NCBI RefSeq assembly: GCF_025499425.1
Contig: NZ_JAIMCB010000003.1
Coordinates: 310,001-374,000, forward strand
Origin: Acidiferrimicrobium sp. IK
Lineage (GTDB): Bacteria > Actinomycetota > Acidimicrobiia > Acidimicrobiales > Palsa-688
Length of the DNA: 64,000 bases
Reading direction: 5' to 3'
Shown here: in pieces, positions 7,541 through 14,512 of the stretch
How the letters are laid out: each line of letters starts with the position of its first letter
Position numbering within the stretch: the first letter of the stretch is position 1
Notes under the pieces: model-generated
Told to the model about the DNA's origin: nothing
What the model saw: only the letters and a program-made list of their open reading frames with translations
The model's database searches: none
Position numbers and translations under genes: made by a program

Positions 7541-8944
7541 ATGGCCACTGCCCTCGCCGCGTACTCGTTGCGCATCCGTGCCCGCCTGCGCAACCACCCG
7601 GGTGTTCTCGGGCAGCTCGCCACCGTCCTCGGAGAGGCCGGGGGGAGCCTCATGGCCATCGAGATCGTGGCGACTGACGGAGCGACGGTCACCCGGGACC
7701 TGGTGGTGTTCTGCCCCTCCGAGGGCCACGCCGGCGATGTCGCCGCCGCAGCCAAGCGGGTCGAGGGCGTGCAGGTGATGGAGGTGGAGGACCGGACCTT
7801 CGCACTGCACGAAGGCGGCAAGCTCGACGTTCTTGGCAAGCAGCCGCTTCGGGATCGCGACGACCTGGCCATGGCCTACACGCCTGGCGTCGCCCGGGTC
7901 TGCACGGCCATCGCCAACACCCCCGCGCTGGTCCACCGCTACACCATGAAGTCCAACACGGTGGCGGTGGTCACCGACGGCACCGCAGTGCTCGGACTGG
8001 GCGACATCGGCCCGGAGGCCGCGCTCCCCGTGATGGAGGGCAAGGCCGTGTTGTTCAAGTCCTTCGCCGGCGTCGACGCCATCCCGGTCTGCTTGAAGGT
8101 CAACAGCCCCGCCGAGCTGATCGAGACGGTGCAGCGCATGGAGCCGATGTTCGGCGGGATCAACCTCGAGGACATCGCCGCGCCCCACTGCTTCGAGATC
8201 GAGCGCATCTTGAGCGAGACGCTTTCCATCCCGGTCTTCCACGACGATCAGCACGGCACCGCTGTCGTCGTGCTGGCAGCGTTGCGCAACGCAGCCAAGG
8301 TCGTGGGCCGCCCCATCGAATCGATGCGTGTCGTCCTGTCCGGGGCCGGCGCTGCCGGCGTCGCCATCGCCAAGATCCTGATGAGCGCCGGCGTTCTCGA
8401 TGTGGCCGCCGCCGACCGCAAGGGGGCGATCCACAAGGGGCGCGAGGGCTTGGACCCCTCCAAGCAGTGGCTGGCCGACAACGCCAACCCGGGTGGCCGC
8501 ACCGGAACCTTGCAGGAGCTGCTCGCCGGCGCCGACGTGTTCGTGGGGGTCAGCGGCCCCGGGCTTCTCGGGCGGGAGGACCTCCAGACGATGGCTCCCG
8601 ACCCCATCGTGTTCGCGCTGGCCAACCCGGTCCCCGAGGTCCTGCCCGAGGAGGCCGAAGGCGTCGTCGCGGTCATGGCCACCGGCCGCAGCGACTACCC
8701 CAACCAGATCAACAACGTCCTGTGCTTCCCCGGTATCTTCCGCGGCGCCCTGGATGCCGGCGCCACCCGGATCACCGAGGGCATGAAGCTGGCCGCTGCC
8801 GAAGCCATCGCCGCGGCGGTCCCCGCTGCCCAGCTGAGCGCAGAGGAGGTCGTGCCCAGCGTGTTCGCGCCCGGCGTCGGCGAGTCGGTAGCCGCCGCGG
8901 TGGCGGCCGCTGCGCTGGCCGAGGGGGTCGTGCGGGGCAGCTGA
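7541..8944 (+). CDS. Malic enzyme with N-terminal ACT domain
   Basis: The 467-residue protein oxidatively decarboxylates malate to pyruvate. Residues about 7-80 form an ACT-type regulatory domain (SLRIRARLRNHPGVLGQLATVL). Then follow the malic-enzyme motifs YTPGVARVC, MKSNTVAVVTDGTAVLGLGD (catalytic Lys and metal region), VFHDDQHGTAVV and the NAD(P)-binding VLSGAGAAGVAIAKIL. It ends with ALANPVPEV and NQINNVLCFPGIFRGAL. I chose the ATG at 7541 because the ACT domain begins directly behind it; longer forms would only add unstructured sequence. The ACT domain suggests allosteric control by an amino acid or similar small ligand. Coenzyme preference cannot be settled by eye. Confidence 0.93.
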   Translation: MATALAAYSLRIRARLRNHPGVLGQLATVLGEAGGSLMAIEIVATDGATVTRDLVVFCPSEGHAGDVAAAAKRVEGVQVMEVEDRTFALHEGGKLDVLGKQPLRDRDDLAMAYTPGVARVCTAIANTPALVHRYTMKSNTVAVVTDGTAVLGLGDIGPEAALPVMEGKAVLFKSFAGVDAIPVCLKVNSPAELIETVQRMEPMFGGINLEDIAAPHCFEIERILSETLSIPVFHDDQHGTAVVVLAALRNAAKVVGRPIESMRVVLSGAGAAGVAIAKILMSAGVLDVAAADRKGAIHKGREGLDPSKQWLADNANPGGRTGTLQELLAGADVFVGVSGPGLLGREDLQTMAPDPIVFALANPVPEVLPEEAEGVVAVMATGRSDYPNQINNVLCFPGIFRGALDAGATRITEGMKLAAAEAIAAAVPAAQLSAEEVVPSVFAPGVGESVAAAVAAAALAEGVVRGS

Positions 8945-8962
8945 CGCCGCTCGCCGGCACCC

Positions 8963-9034
8963 TGATTGCCGGCAGTGTGATTGCCGGCACCTGATTGCCG
9001 GCAGTGTGATTGCCGGCAGTGTGATTGCCGGCGG
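8963..9034. repeat. Five-copy TGATTGCCGGCAGTG tandem repeat
   Basis: Five near-identical 14-15 base units built around the palindrome TTGCCGGCA fill the intergenic space between the malic enzyme and the convergent SRPBCC gene. Each unit can form a small hairpin. It is one of several such minisatellites in the window. Confidence 0.85.
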
Positions 9035-9075
9035 CCGCGCTTGCCCTCTGCAGCCGGGGCCTGCTGAGGTGCCGC

Positions 9076-9588
9076 TCAGTCCTCGCTGCTGTTGGTGGCG
9101 GCCCCCGGCCGGTCGAGCACCCGGTCCAGGTTGGTGCAGAAGCGCTGCATGAGCCGCTCGATCACCATCGGCAGCGGGGCGAACACCACCCGGGGCATCC
9201 GGCCCGGATCGACGGCGAAGGTCCATGTCAGGAGGCTGCCGTCCGATGTCGGGGCCAGCCGGTAGTCCTCGGCCAGCGCGGCAAACGAGGGGATGCCGGT
9301 CGACTCCGCGCAAAAAGCCCAGCGGCTCGGCTCATCCCAAGCCAGGACCCGTTCGGTGACGGTGACACCCCCGACACGCACCTTGCGAACCGACCCGGTC
9401 CCGTGGGGCGCCTCGTCGGTGTAGTGCCCGCTGTCGTCGAAGCCGGGGAACCACCGGCCCCACCCGCCCGGGTCGCCGGCGATGGCCGCGAAGACCGCCG
9501 CCGGCGGATGGTGCAGCGCCCGTGACTTGGTGCAGCGCACCGGTGCGCTGTCCAACCAGGCAAGGTCGACACTTCTGAGCGTCCCCAT
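9076..9588 (-). CDS. SRPBCC (polyketide cyclase/START-like) family protein
   Basis: The 170-residue protein has the hallmarks of the SRPBCC lipid-binding fold: an early basic strand (CTKSRALHHPPAAVFAAIAGDPGGWGRWFPGF), a central DEPSRWAF segment and a C-terminal amphipathic helix (MVIERLMQRFCTNLDRVL). Such proteins hold hydrophobic ligands in a deep cavity, and some are aromatase/cyclases. I chose the ATG at 9588, directly ahead of the first strand. It is divergent from imuA, and the LexA box at 9635-9656 lies 47 bases upstream of its start, so it could also be SOS-controlled. Confidence 0.82.
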   Translation of the reverse strand: MGTLRSVDLAWLDSAPVRCTKSRALHHPPAAVFAAIAGDPGGWGRWFPGFDDSGHYTDEAPHGTGSVRKVRVGGVTVTERVLAWDEPSRWAFCAESTGIPSFAALAEDYRLAPTSDGSLLTWTFAVDPGRMPRVVFAPLPMVIERLMQRFCTNLDRVLDRPGAATNSSED

Positions 9589-9634
9589 CCGCCGTAGGGT
9601 AGCGGCCCCCTCCTCGGGCCGTCCCGGCCGTTGT

Positions 9635-9656
9635 GTATCGAACATGTGTTCGATAC
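9635..9656. promoter_or_regulatory. LexA (SOS) box of imuA-imuB
   Basis: A 22-base near-perfect palindrome contains TCGAACATGTGTTCGA, matching the actinobacterial LexA consensus TCGAAC(N4)GTTCGA. It overlaps a TACAGT -10 element (9654-9659), so bound LexA would block RNA polymerase. The cassette directly downstream is the expected SOS mutagenesis gene pair. Confidence 0.93.
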
Positions 9657-9665
9657 AGTTCGGCT

Positions 9666-10493
9666 GTGGGTTCACCGGGCGGTGCAGCACGACGATTGGA
9701 TCCTGCGCCGTTGCAGGAGACCGGTAGGCGGGCCCAGATGGGTGCGCTTGCGGTCCTGGCCGCTCGCGGCGGGGAGCCGGCGCCGGCGGCGGCGCGTCTG
9801 CTGGACGCCCCGGCGACGCTCGTGCCGTTGCTGCCCGAAGGCGGCTTGCGGCGGGGGAGCACCGTGGCGATCGGGGCCGGATCGGCTTCGGGGGCGGTGT
9901 CGCTCGCCCTCTCCCTCCTGGCGCCGGCCTCGGCGGGCGGCGCATGGTGCGCCGCGGTGGCGCTACCGGACCTCGGGTTGGTAGCGGCGGCCGAGATGGG
10001 CGTGGCCCTGGAACGGCTGGCCCTGATCCCCCGGCCTGGTGACCAGTGGCCGGTGATCGTGGCGGCGCTGCTCGAAAGCGTGGACATCGTGGTCCTGCGG
10101 CCGCCCACCCGGGTGCGCGCCGGCGACGCCCGCCGCCTGACGGCCAGGGCTCGCGAGCGCGGCGCAGTGCTGATGGTCATGGATGGCGCAGGTGCGTACG
10201 GCAGATGGCCGGAAGGGGCGGACGTGCGCCTCGAGGTCACCGCTTCGGTGTGGACCGGCCTGGGCTCGGGGCACGGCCACCTGCAAAGCCGCGAGGTCGA
10301 GGTGGCTGGGTCGGGTCGGCGGGGAGCGAGCCGGGCCCGCTCGGCGCGGGTCCAACTCCCCGCTGCTTCACCCGGCGGTTCTCCCTACGGTCCTCCCGCC
10401 GGCTCTCCGGCCGGCTCTCCGGCCGGATCGGTTCGGGGGCAGCCGAAGCCCGATTCGGAGATGGATCCAGCGTTGGCCGCCCGAGCCGGGTAG
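9666..10493 (+). CDS. imuA: ImuA', RecA-like accessory factor of the SOS mutasome
   Basis: This is a 275-residue RecA-fold protein placed directly before imuB. The P-loop position reads AIGAGSASGAVSLALSLL, lacking the GKS/T of an active Walker A, as in actinobacterial ImuA'. The core continues with LERLALIPRPGDQWPVIVAALLESVDIVVLRPP. The C-terminal 60 residues are low complexity (PAGSPAGSPAGS) from a 12-bp repeat. Its role is to support translesion synthesis by recruiting ImuB and DnaE2. I chose GTG 9666 because a TACAGT -10 lies 12 bases upstream, predicting a leaderless mRNA; ATG 9738 is an alternative. The imuB gene starts 4 bases after its stop. Confidence 0.87.
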   Translation: MGSPGGAARRLDPAPLQETGRRAQMGALAVLAARGGEPAPAAARLLDAPATLVPLLPEGGLRRGSTVAIGAGSASGAVSLALSLLAPASAGGAWCAAVALPDLGLVAAAEMGVALERLALIPRPGDQWPVIVAALLESVDIVVLRPPTRVRAGDARRLTARARERGAVLMVMDGAGAYGRWPEGADVRLEVTASVWTGLGSGHGHLQSREVEVAGSGRRGASRARSARVQLPAASPGGSPYGPPAGSPAGSPAGSVRGQPKPDSEMDPALAARAG

Positions 10494-10496
10494 TCG

Positions 10497-12305
10497 ATGC
10501 CAGGAGTCCGCACTCTGGTCGCCTGGTATCCGGACTGGCCAGTGGTGGCAGCCGGCCACCCGCCTGAGCGGCCGGTGGCGGTGGTCAGCGCCAACCGGGT
10601 GGTGGCGTGCTCGCCCGAAGCGCGCGCCGAGGGGGTGGTGCAGGGGCTCCGGCGCCGGGAGGCGCAGGGTCGCTGCCCCGAACTGCTCGTCGTGCAGGCC
10701 GACCCCTCCCGCGACCTGCGAGCGTGGGAACCGGCGGTCATGGCGGTGGAGGCACTGACCCCGATGGTCGAGGTGGTGCGGGCCGGGATGCTGGCATTGG
10801 CCACCCGTGGCCCCTCCCGCTACTACGGGGGTGACCGGGCGCTGGCCGGCCTGATGGCCCAGGCCATCGACACGGCCGTTGCCGCCTCCGGAGTGCGAGG
10901 GAGCGGGACGCTCATCGGCGTGGCCGACGGACGCTTCGCAGCTGAGCTGGCGGCTCGGGCGGTGTCCGCCCGGCCGGCTGCTTCCGGCGCGGCTGCCGAC
11001 GCGCCGGTCTGTGTGGTTCCCCCCGGCGCCAGTGCCACCTGGCTGGCCCCCCTCCCGGTCACCGCTTTGGATCGCCCCGAGCTGACCGGCCTGTGGGCCC
11101 GACTGGGCCTGCGGACCCTAGGAGAGGTCGCGGCCCTCGATCAGCGGGCCGTCCTCGCCCGCTTCGGGACCGAGGGGGCAGACGCCCACCGCCTGGCACG
11201 CGGCCTCGACGAGCGACCGCCGGCGGCCAGGGTCCCCCCACCGGACCTGGCGGTCAGCGCGGTGCTGGACCCGCCGGCGGAGCGCGTCGACACCGTGGCG
11301 TTCGTGGCCCGGACACTGGCCGAAGAGTTGCACGGGCGGCTCGCGGCCCTGGGACTGGCTTGCACCCGCCTGGCTGTCGAAGCCGAGACCGAGCACGGCG
11401 AGCACCTCCAGCGCCTGTGGCGCCACGATGGGGCGCTGACCGCGGGGGCGGTAGCCGAGCGGGTGCGATGGCAGCTCGATGGGTGGCTGCGGTCGCAGGG
11501 CGATGCAGGAGGGACGTCGGGGGGACTGAGCCTCCTGCGGCTCCGCCCTGATGAGATCCGCCCCGACCACGGGCGGCAGCTGGGGTTCTGGGGCGGCTCT
11601 GCGCAAGGCGATGCGAGGGTGGCCCGGGCCCTGGCCCGGGTGCAGGGTTTGCTAGGCCCCGACGGGGTGGTCACCGCAGTGATCGGTGGGGGCCGGGACC
11701 CGGCGGAGCAGGTGCGGTTGGTGCCGTGGGGCGACGAGCGGGTCCAGGGGCGTCCAGCCGCCTGGACCCCGGTCTCGGCGTCTCGGGCCTCGGCGCCTCC
11801 GGTCTCGGCTACTCCGGCCTCGGCGTCTCGGGCCTCGACTGCTCGGGCCTCGGCGTCTCCGGCCTCGACTGCTCGGGCCTCGGCGTCTCCGGCCTCGGCT
11901 ACTCGGGCCTCGACTGCTCGGGCCTCGGCGTCTCGGGCCTCGGCCGGGACGGGCCGGCCGGCTCGGGCCCCCGTGGAGCTACCGCCGTGGCCAGGGCGCC
12001 TCCCCGGCCCGGCGCCGGCGGTGGTCCACCACCCGGCGCTGCCTGCCGAGGTCCGCGACCGGGAAGGGAACGTCGTCGGGGTGACGGGCCGTGGCGAGCT
12101 GAGCGGCGCGCCGGCGACGGTGACCATCGCCGGCGCTCCGGTCCTCGAGGTGAAGGCATGGGCCGGCCCGTGGCCGATCGAGGAGCGTTGGTGGGACGAC
12201 AAGGGTCGCCGCCGGGCCCGACTGCAGGTGGTCCTCTCTGACGGTTGCGCCCGCCTGCTCAGCCGTGAGGGCGGCCGCTGGGGTGTCGACGCCACCTACG
12301 ACTGA
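10497..12305 (+). CDS. imuB: ImuB, catalytically inactive Y-family polymerase of the SOS mutasome
   Basis: The 602-residue protein has a Y-family (DinB-like) N-terminus (VRTLVAWYPDWPVVAAG) but lacks the acidic catalytic residues: the segment that should read SxDE is VEVVRAGMLALATRGPSRYYGGD. A helix-hairpin-helix part follows (LGLRTLGEVAALDQRAVLARFG). A beta-clamp motif QLGFWG occurs at residues 361-366, like the clamp motif that lets mycobacterial ImuB bring DnaE2 to the sliding clamp. Residues about 422-487 are an Ala/Ser/Arg/Thr repeat made of 15-bp units. The C-terminal domain resembles that of other ImuB proteins. It is co-transcribed with imuA from the LexA-controlled promoter. Confidence 0.92.
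   Translation: MPGVRTLVAWYPDWPVVAAGHPPERPVAVVSANRVVACSPEARAEGVVQGLRRREAQGRCPELLVVQADPSRDLRAWEPAVMAVEALTPMVEVVRAGMLALATRGPSRYYGGDRALAGLMAQAIDTAVAASGVRGSGTLIGVADGRFAAELAARAVSARPAASGAAADAPVCVVPPGASATWLAPLPVTALDRPELTGLWARLGLRTLGEVAALDQRAVLARFGTEGADAHRLARGLDERPPAARVPPPDLAVSAVLDPPAERVDTVAFVARTLAEELHGRLAALGLACTRLAVEAETEHGEHLQRLWRHDGALTAGAVAERVRWQLDGWLRSQGDAGGTSGGLSLLRLRPDEIRPDHGRQLGFWGGSAQGDARVARALARVQGLLGPDGVVTAVIGGGRDPAEQVRLVPWGDERVQGRPAAWTPVSASRASAPPVSATPASASRASTARASASPASTARASASPASATRASTARASASRASAGTGRPARAPVELPPWPGRLPGPAPAVVHHPALPAEVRDREGNVVGVTGRGELSGAPATVTIAGAPVLEVKAWAGPWPIEERWWDDKGRRRARLQVVLSDGCARLLSREGGRWGVDATYD
11770..11955 (+). repeat. 15-bp repeat array inside imuB (ASASR/ASTAR units)
   Basis: About twelve degenerate copies of a 15-base unit such as GCCTCGGCGTCTCGG are read in frame as Ala-Ser-Ala-Ser-Arg or Ala-Ser-Thr-Ala-Arg pentapeptides. 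They form a basic disordered linker between the clamp-binding region and the C-terminal domain. Unit order varies, pointing to slippage or recombination. Confidence 0.9.
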
Positions 12306-12322
12306 AGCGGCTCGCGTCGCGG

Positions 12323-12389
12323 TACCAAAATCGCGCCCGGCGCGATTTGGTACTGCATGCGACCAAAATCGCGCCAGGCGCGATTTTGC
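12323..12389. terminator. Tandem bidirectional terminator hairpins
   Basis: Two strong inverted repeats share the core AAATCGCGCC/GGCGCGATTT, at 12323-12354 and 12365-12389. They lie between the converging imuB and PAP2 genes. The A/T-rich outer arms give a short U-run on either strand, so they can terminate both transcripts. Confidence 0.75.
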
Positions 12390-12430
12390 CGGTTGCCAGG
12401 GGGACGCCCGACGCAGCCGGCCTGACCATC

Positions 12431-13207
12431 TCAGGCTGCGACGGACTCCTCGCCGGCGTTCTCGTCGTGCAGCACCGATCCGGCCCTCCGGATCAGCTGC
12501 CGGCGATAGATGAAGTCGGCCACCGGCACCGCTACGCCGGTCACCATGATCCCGGCGACGACGTCGGCCACGAAGTGGTTGCCGGTCGTGATGACCGCGA
12601 TGGCCGTGGCCGCCGGGTACACCCACACGGCCGCCGCCCAGCGCCGGCCGCGCAGCACCCGCCAAACTGCCCACGACGACCAGGTGGCCCAGGCCAGGTG
12701 CAGTGACGGCATGGCGGCCAGCTCATTGGCGTGCTGCGCCAGGGTCCCCGAGTGCCAGGAGCCGAAGGCACCGGTCTTGGCCACCACGTCCACGATGCCG
12801 AGCGAGGGCACCATGCGGGGCGGGGCCATCGGGTAGCGCCAGTAGATGGCGAGACCGATGACGTTGATCAGCACCAACGCGGCGCGCAGGGGGCGGTAGT
12901 GCCCGGGGTGGCGCCACCACAGCCAGCCGAGCACCGCGAAGGTGACGACGAAGTGGGCGTTGTCGTAGTAGTCGCTGATCCACAGCCCGATGGTCGGGTG
13001 GGGGGCGAGCAAGTGGTTGAGCCACTGCTCGGGGTCCAGGTGCAGCACCCGCTCCAGGTGGAACACGCTGCGGGCGTGGGCCTCGGCGGCGGCCTGGCGG
13101 ATCGGGGCCAGGTTGGAGACCATGTCGTAGACCCACGCCAGCCACACGATGGTCAGTACCTCCATCCACACGCGCGGACGACGCGGCGCGAGCTTCTGGA
13201 GGGCCAT
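12431..13207 (-). CDS. PAP2-family membrane phosphatase/inositolphosphotransferase-like protein
   Basis: The 258-residue integral membrane protein has about five to six hydrophobic segments (VLTIVWLAWVY, FVVTFAVLGWLWW, ALVLINVIGLAIYW, WAAAVWVYPAATAIAVI, VVAGIMVTGVAVPV). The PAP2 catalytic triad motifs are visible as RYPMAPPRM, AAMPSLHLAW and TTGNHFVADVVAG. This subgroup (PAP2_3) includes lipid phosphatases and inositol phosphorylceramide synthase-like enzymes. It should act on phospholipids or prenyl phosphates at the membrane face. It reads against imuB and in the same direction as the amidase upstream. Confidence 0.88.
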   Translation of the reverse strand: MALQKLAPRRPRVWMEVLTIVWLAWVYDMVSNLAPIRQAAAEAHARSVFHLERVLHLDPEQWLNHLLAPHPTIGLWISDYYDNAHFVVTFAVLGWLWWRHPGHYRPLRAALVLINVIGLAIYWRYPMAPPRMVPSLGIVDVVAKTGAFGSWHSGTLAQHANELAAMPSLHLAWATWSSWAVWRVLRGRRWAAAVWVYPAATAIAVITTGNHFVADVVAGIMVTGVAVPVADFIYRRQLIRRAGSVLHDENAGEESVAA

Positions 13208-13265
13208 GGGTGAGAGATTCTAGGAAGTGCTTGCCTCGAGGAGGCGGCAGGCGAGCCAGGCGGCG

Positions 13266-14393
13266 CTAGGCGAGCGCCGCCTCGATGACCGATGCGGTGG
13301 CCAGAAGAAGGTCCTCCCGACCCGGCGCGGCCACCAGCTGGAGGCTGGCAGGGACGCCGCCGGCGCCGGCCGTGCCAGCGGGAACCGGCACCGGAAGCGA
13401 CAGCGCCGGCGCCCCGGACAGGTTCCAGGGCATCGTGTGACGCAGGGTGGTCACCTTGGCTGCGTCCTCGATGTGGGGCGGCAGGTCGGCCAGGGTGGGC
13501 ATGGCCAGGACCTCGACGCGGGCGAGCACGGCGGCGACCTCCGCCTGCCACAGCTCGCCGGTCCCGCGGGCGGCCGCGACTGCGGAGGGCTCCAGCGATG
13601 CCCCCGGCCACAGGCGGACCGCGACCTCCGGGCTCAACCCGCCGGTGCGGGCGAGCTCGCCGTCGGCCGCCCACGCCTCGGCCACCAGGATCGTCATGCC
13701 GGCGTCCCTGGCTGCGTCCCATCCGGGCAGGGAAACGTCCTGCACGGGAAGGCCGCTGGCCGCCAGCGCCGCGTCGATCGCTCGGTCCACCGGCTCGGTG
13801 GCCGGGAGGCGGACCCGACCGAGCGCGGCCGCTGGCGTCCTGCCGGTCACGAACCCCGGCTCGAGCAGCATCATCCCCTCCACCAGGCCGGCCACGTCCA
13901 CTGCCAGCGGCCCGACGGTGTCGAGGCTGGGGGCCAGCGGCCACACCCCCTGCAGGGGGATCCGCCCGCCGGTGGTCTTCAGGCCTGCCACCCCGCAGCA
14001 GGCGGCCGGGATACGGACCGACCCGCCGGTGTCGCTGCCGATGGCCACGTCAGCCTCGCGGTGACCGACCGCCGCCGCTGAACCGCTCGATGAGCCGCCC
14101 ACCACTCGCCTGGCATCGGCAGGGTTGAGCGGGGAGGAGAACCACGGGTTGAGGCCGGTGACCCCGTACGCCAGCTCGTTGAGGTTGGTCTTGCCGACTA
14201 TGCGCACCCCGCCGGAGGCTTGCGCGGCCCTGATCCCCGCCAGGCACAGGGCATCGACGGCGGCGGGGGCGGCCTGCTCGGCCAGGACCCGGCACCCGGC
14301 GGTGGTCGGAACCCCCGCCAAGTCGATGAGATCTTTGACGGCGACCCGCCGCCCGGTGCCGGTCGTGTCGAAGCGGATGATGAACGAACCCAT
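13266..14393 (-). CDS. Amidase signature family enzyme (paralogue 1)
   Basis: The 375-residue protein carries the Ser-cisSer-Lys triad elements of amidase-signature hydrolases: VAVKDLID (Lys), the Gly/Ser-rich VVGGSSSGSAAAVG (cis-Ser) and GSDTGGSVRIPAACCG (nucleophilic Ser). It ends with LSLPVPV and SLQLVAAPGREDLLL. It would hydrolyse a carboxamide; the substrate is not evident. It is shorter than GatA (about 480 residues) and sits away from gatB/C, so tRNA amidotransferase function is unlikely. It is closely similar to the amidase at 30113-31243, indicating a duplication. Confidence 0.9.
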   Translation of the reverse strand: MGSFIIRFDTTGTGRRVAVKDLIDLAGVPTTAGCRVLAEQAAPAAVDALCLAGIRAAQASGGVRIVGKTNLNELAYGVTGLNPWFSSPLNPADARRVVGGSSSGSAAAVGHREADVAIGSDTGGSVRIPAACCGVAGLKTTGGRIPLQGVWPLAPSLDTVGPLAVDVAGLVEGMMLLEPGFVTGRTPAAALGRVRLPATEPVDRAIDAALAASGLPVQDVSLPGWDAARDAGMTILVAEAWAADGELARTGGLSPEVAVRLWPGASLEPSAVAAARGTGELWQAEVAAVLARVEVLAMPTLADLPPHIEDAAKVTTLRHTMPWNLSGAPALSLPVPVPAGTAGAGGVPASLQLVAAPGREDLLLATASVIEAALA

Positions 14394-14478
14394 GCGCCCA
14401 GCCTGGCAGACCCATCGGTGACGACCCGCGGCCGAGATCCCCTAGCCTCGATTCTCACCGGAGTGGTGGATCCCCCTG

Positions 14479-14504
14479 GAGTATCGAACATATGTTCGAT
14501 ACTC
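14479..14504. promoter_or_regulatory. LexA (SOS) box of dnaE2
   Basis: A perfect 26-base palindrome is centred on TCGAACATATGTTCGA, exactly the actinobacterial LexA consensus. Its right arm runs into a TACTCT -10 element (14500-14505), 13 bases before the dnaE2 ATG. LexA binding would therefore exclude polymerase. Confidence 0.96.
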
Positions 14505-14512
14505 TGGGCTGC

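Noticed and set aside
8963..9034. CRISPR-like array in the TGATTGCCGGCAGTG repeats
   Set aside because: Units are directly adjacent with no spacers of constant length; it is a minisatellite. No cas genes are present.
9025..9525. Plus-strand frame opposite the SRPBCC gene
   Set aside because: The product has no recognisable fold; the minus frame matches SRPBCC.
14492..14512. ATG at 14492 as the start of dnaE2
   Set aside because: It lies inside the LexA palindrome and upstream of the predicted transcription start; family members start MGW, as ATG 14513 does.
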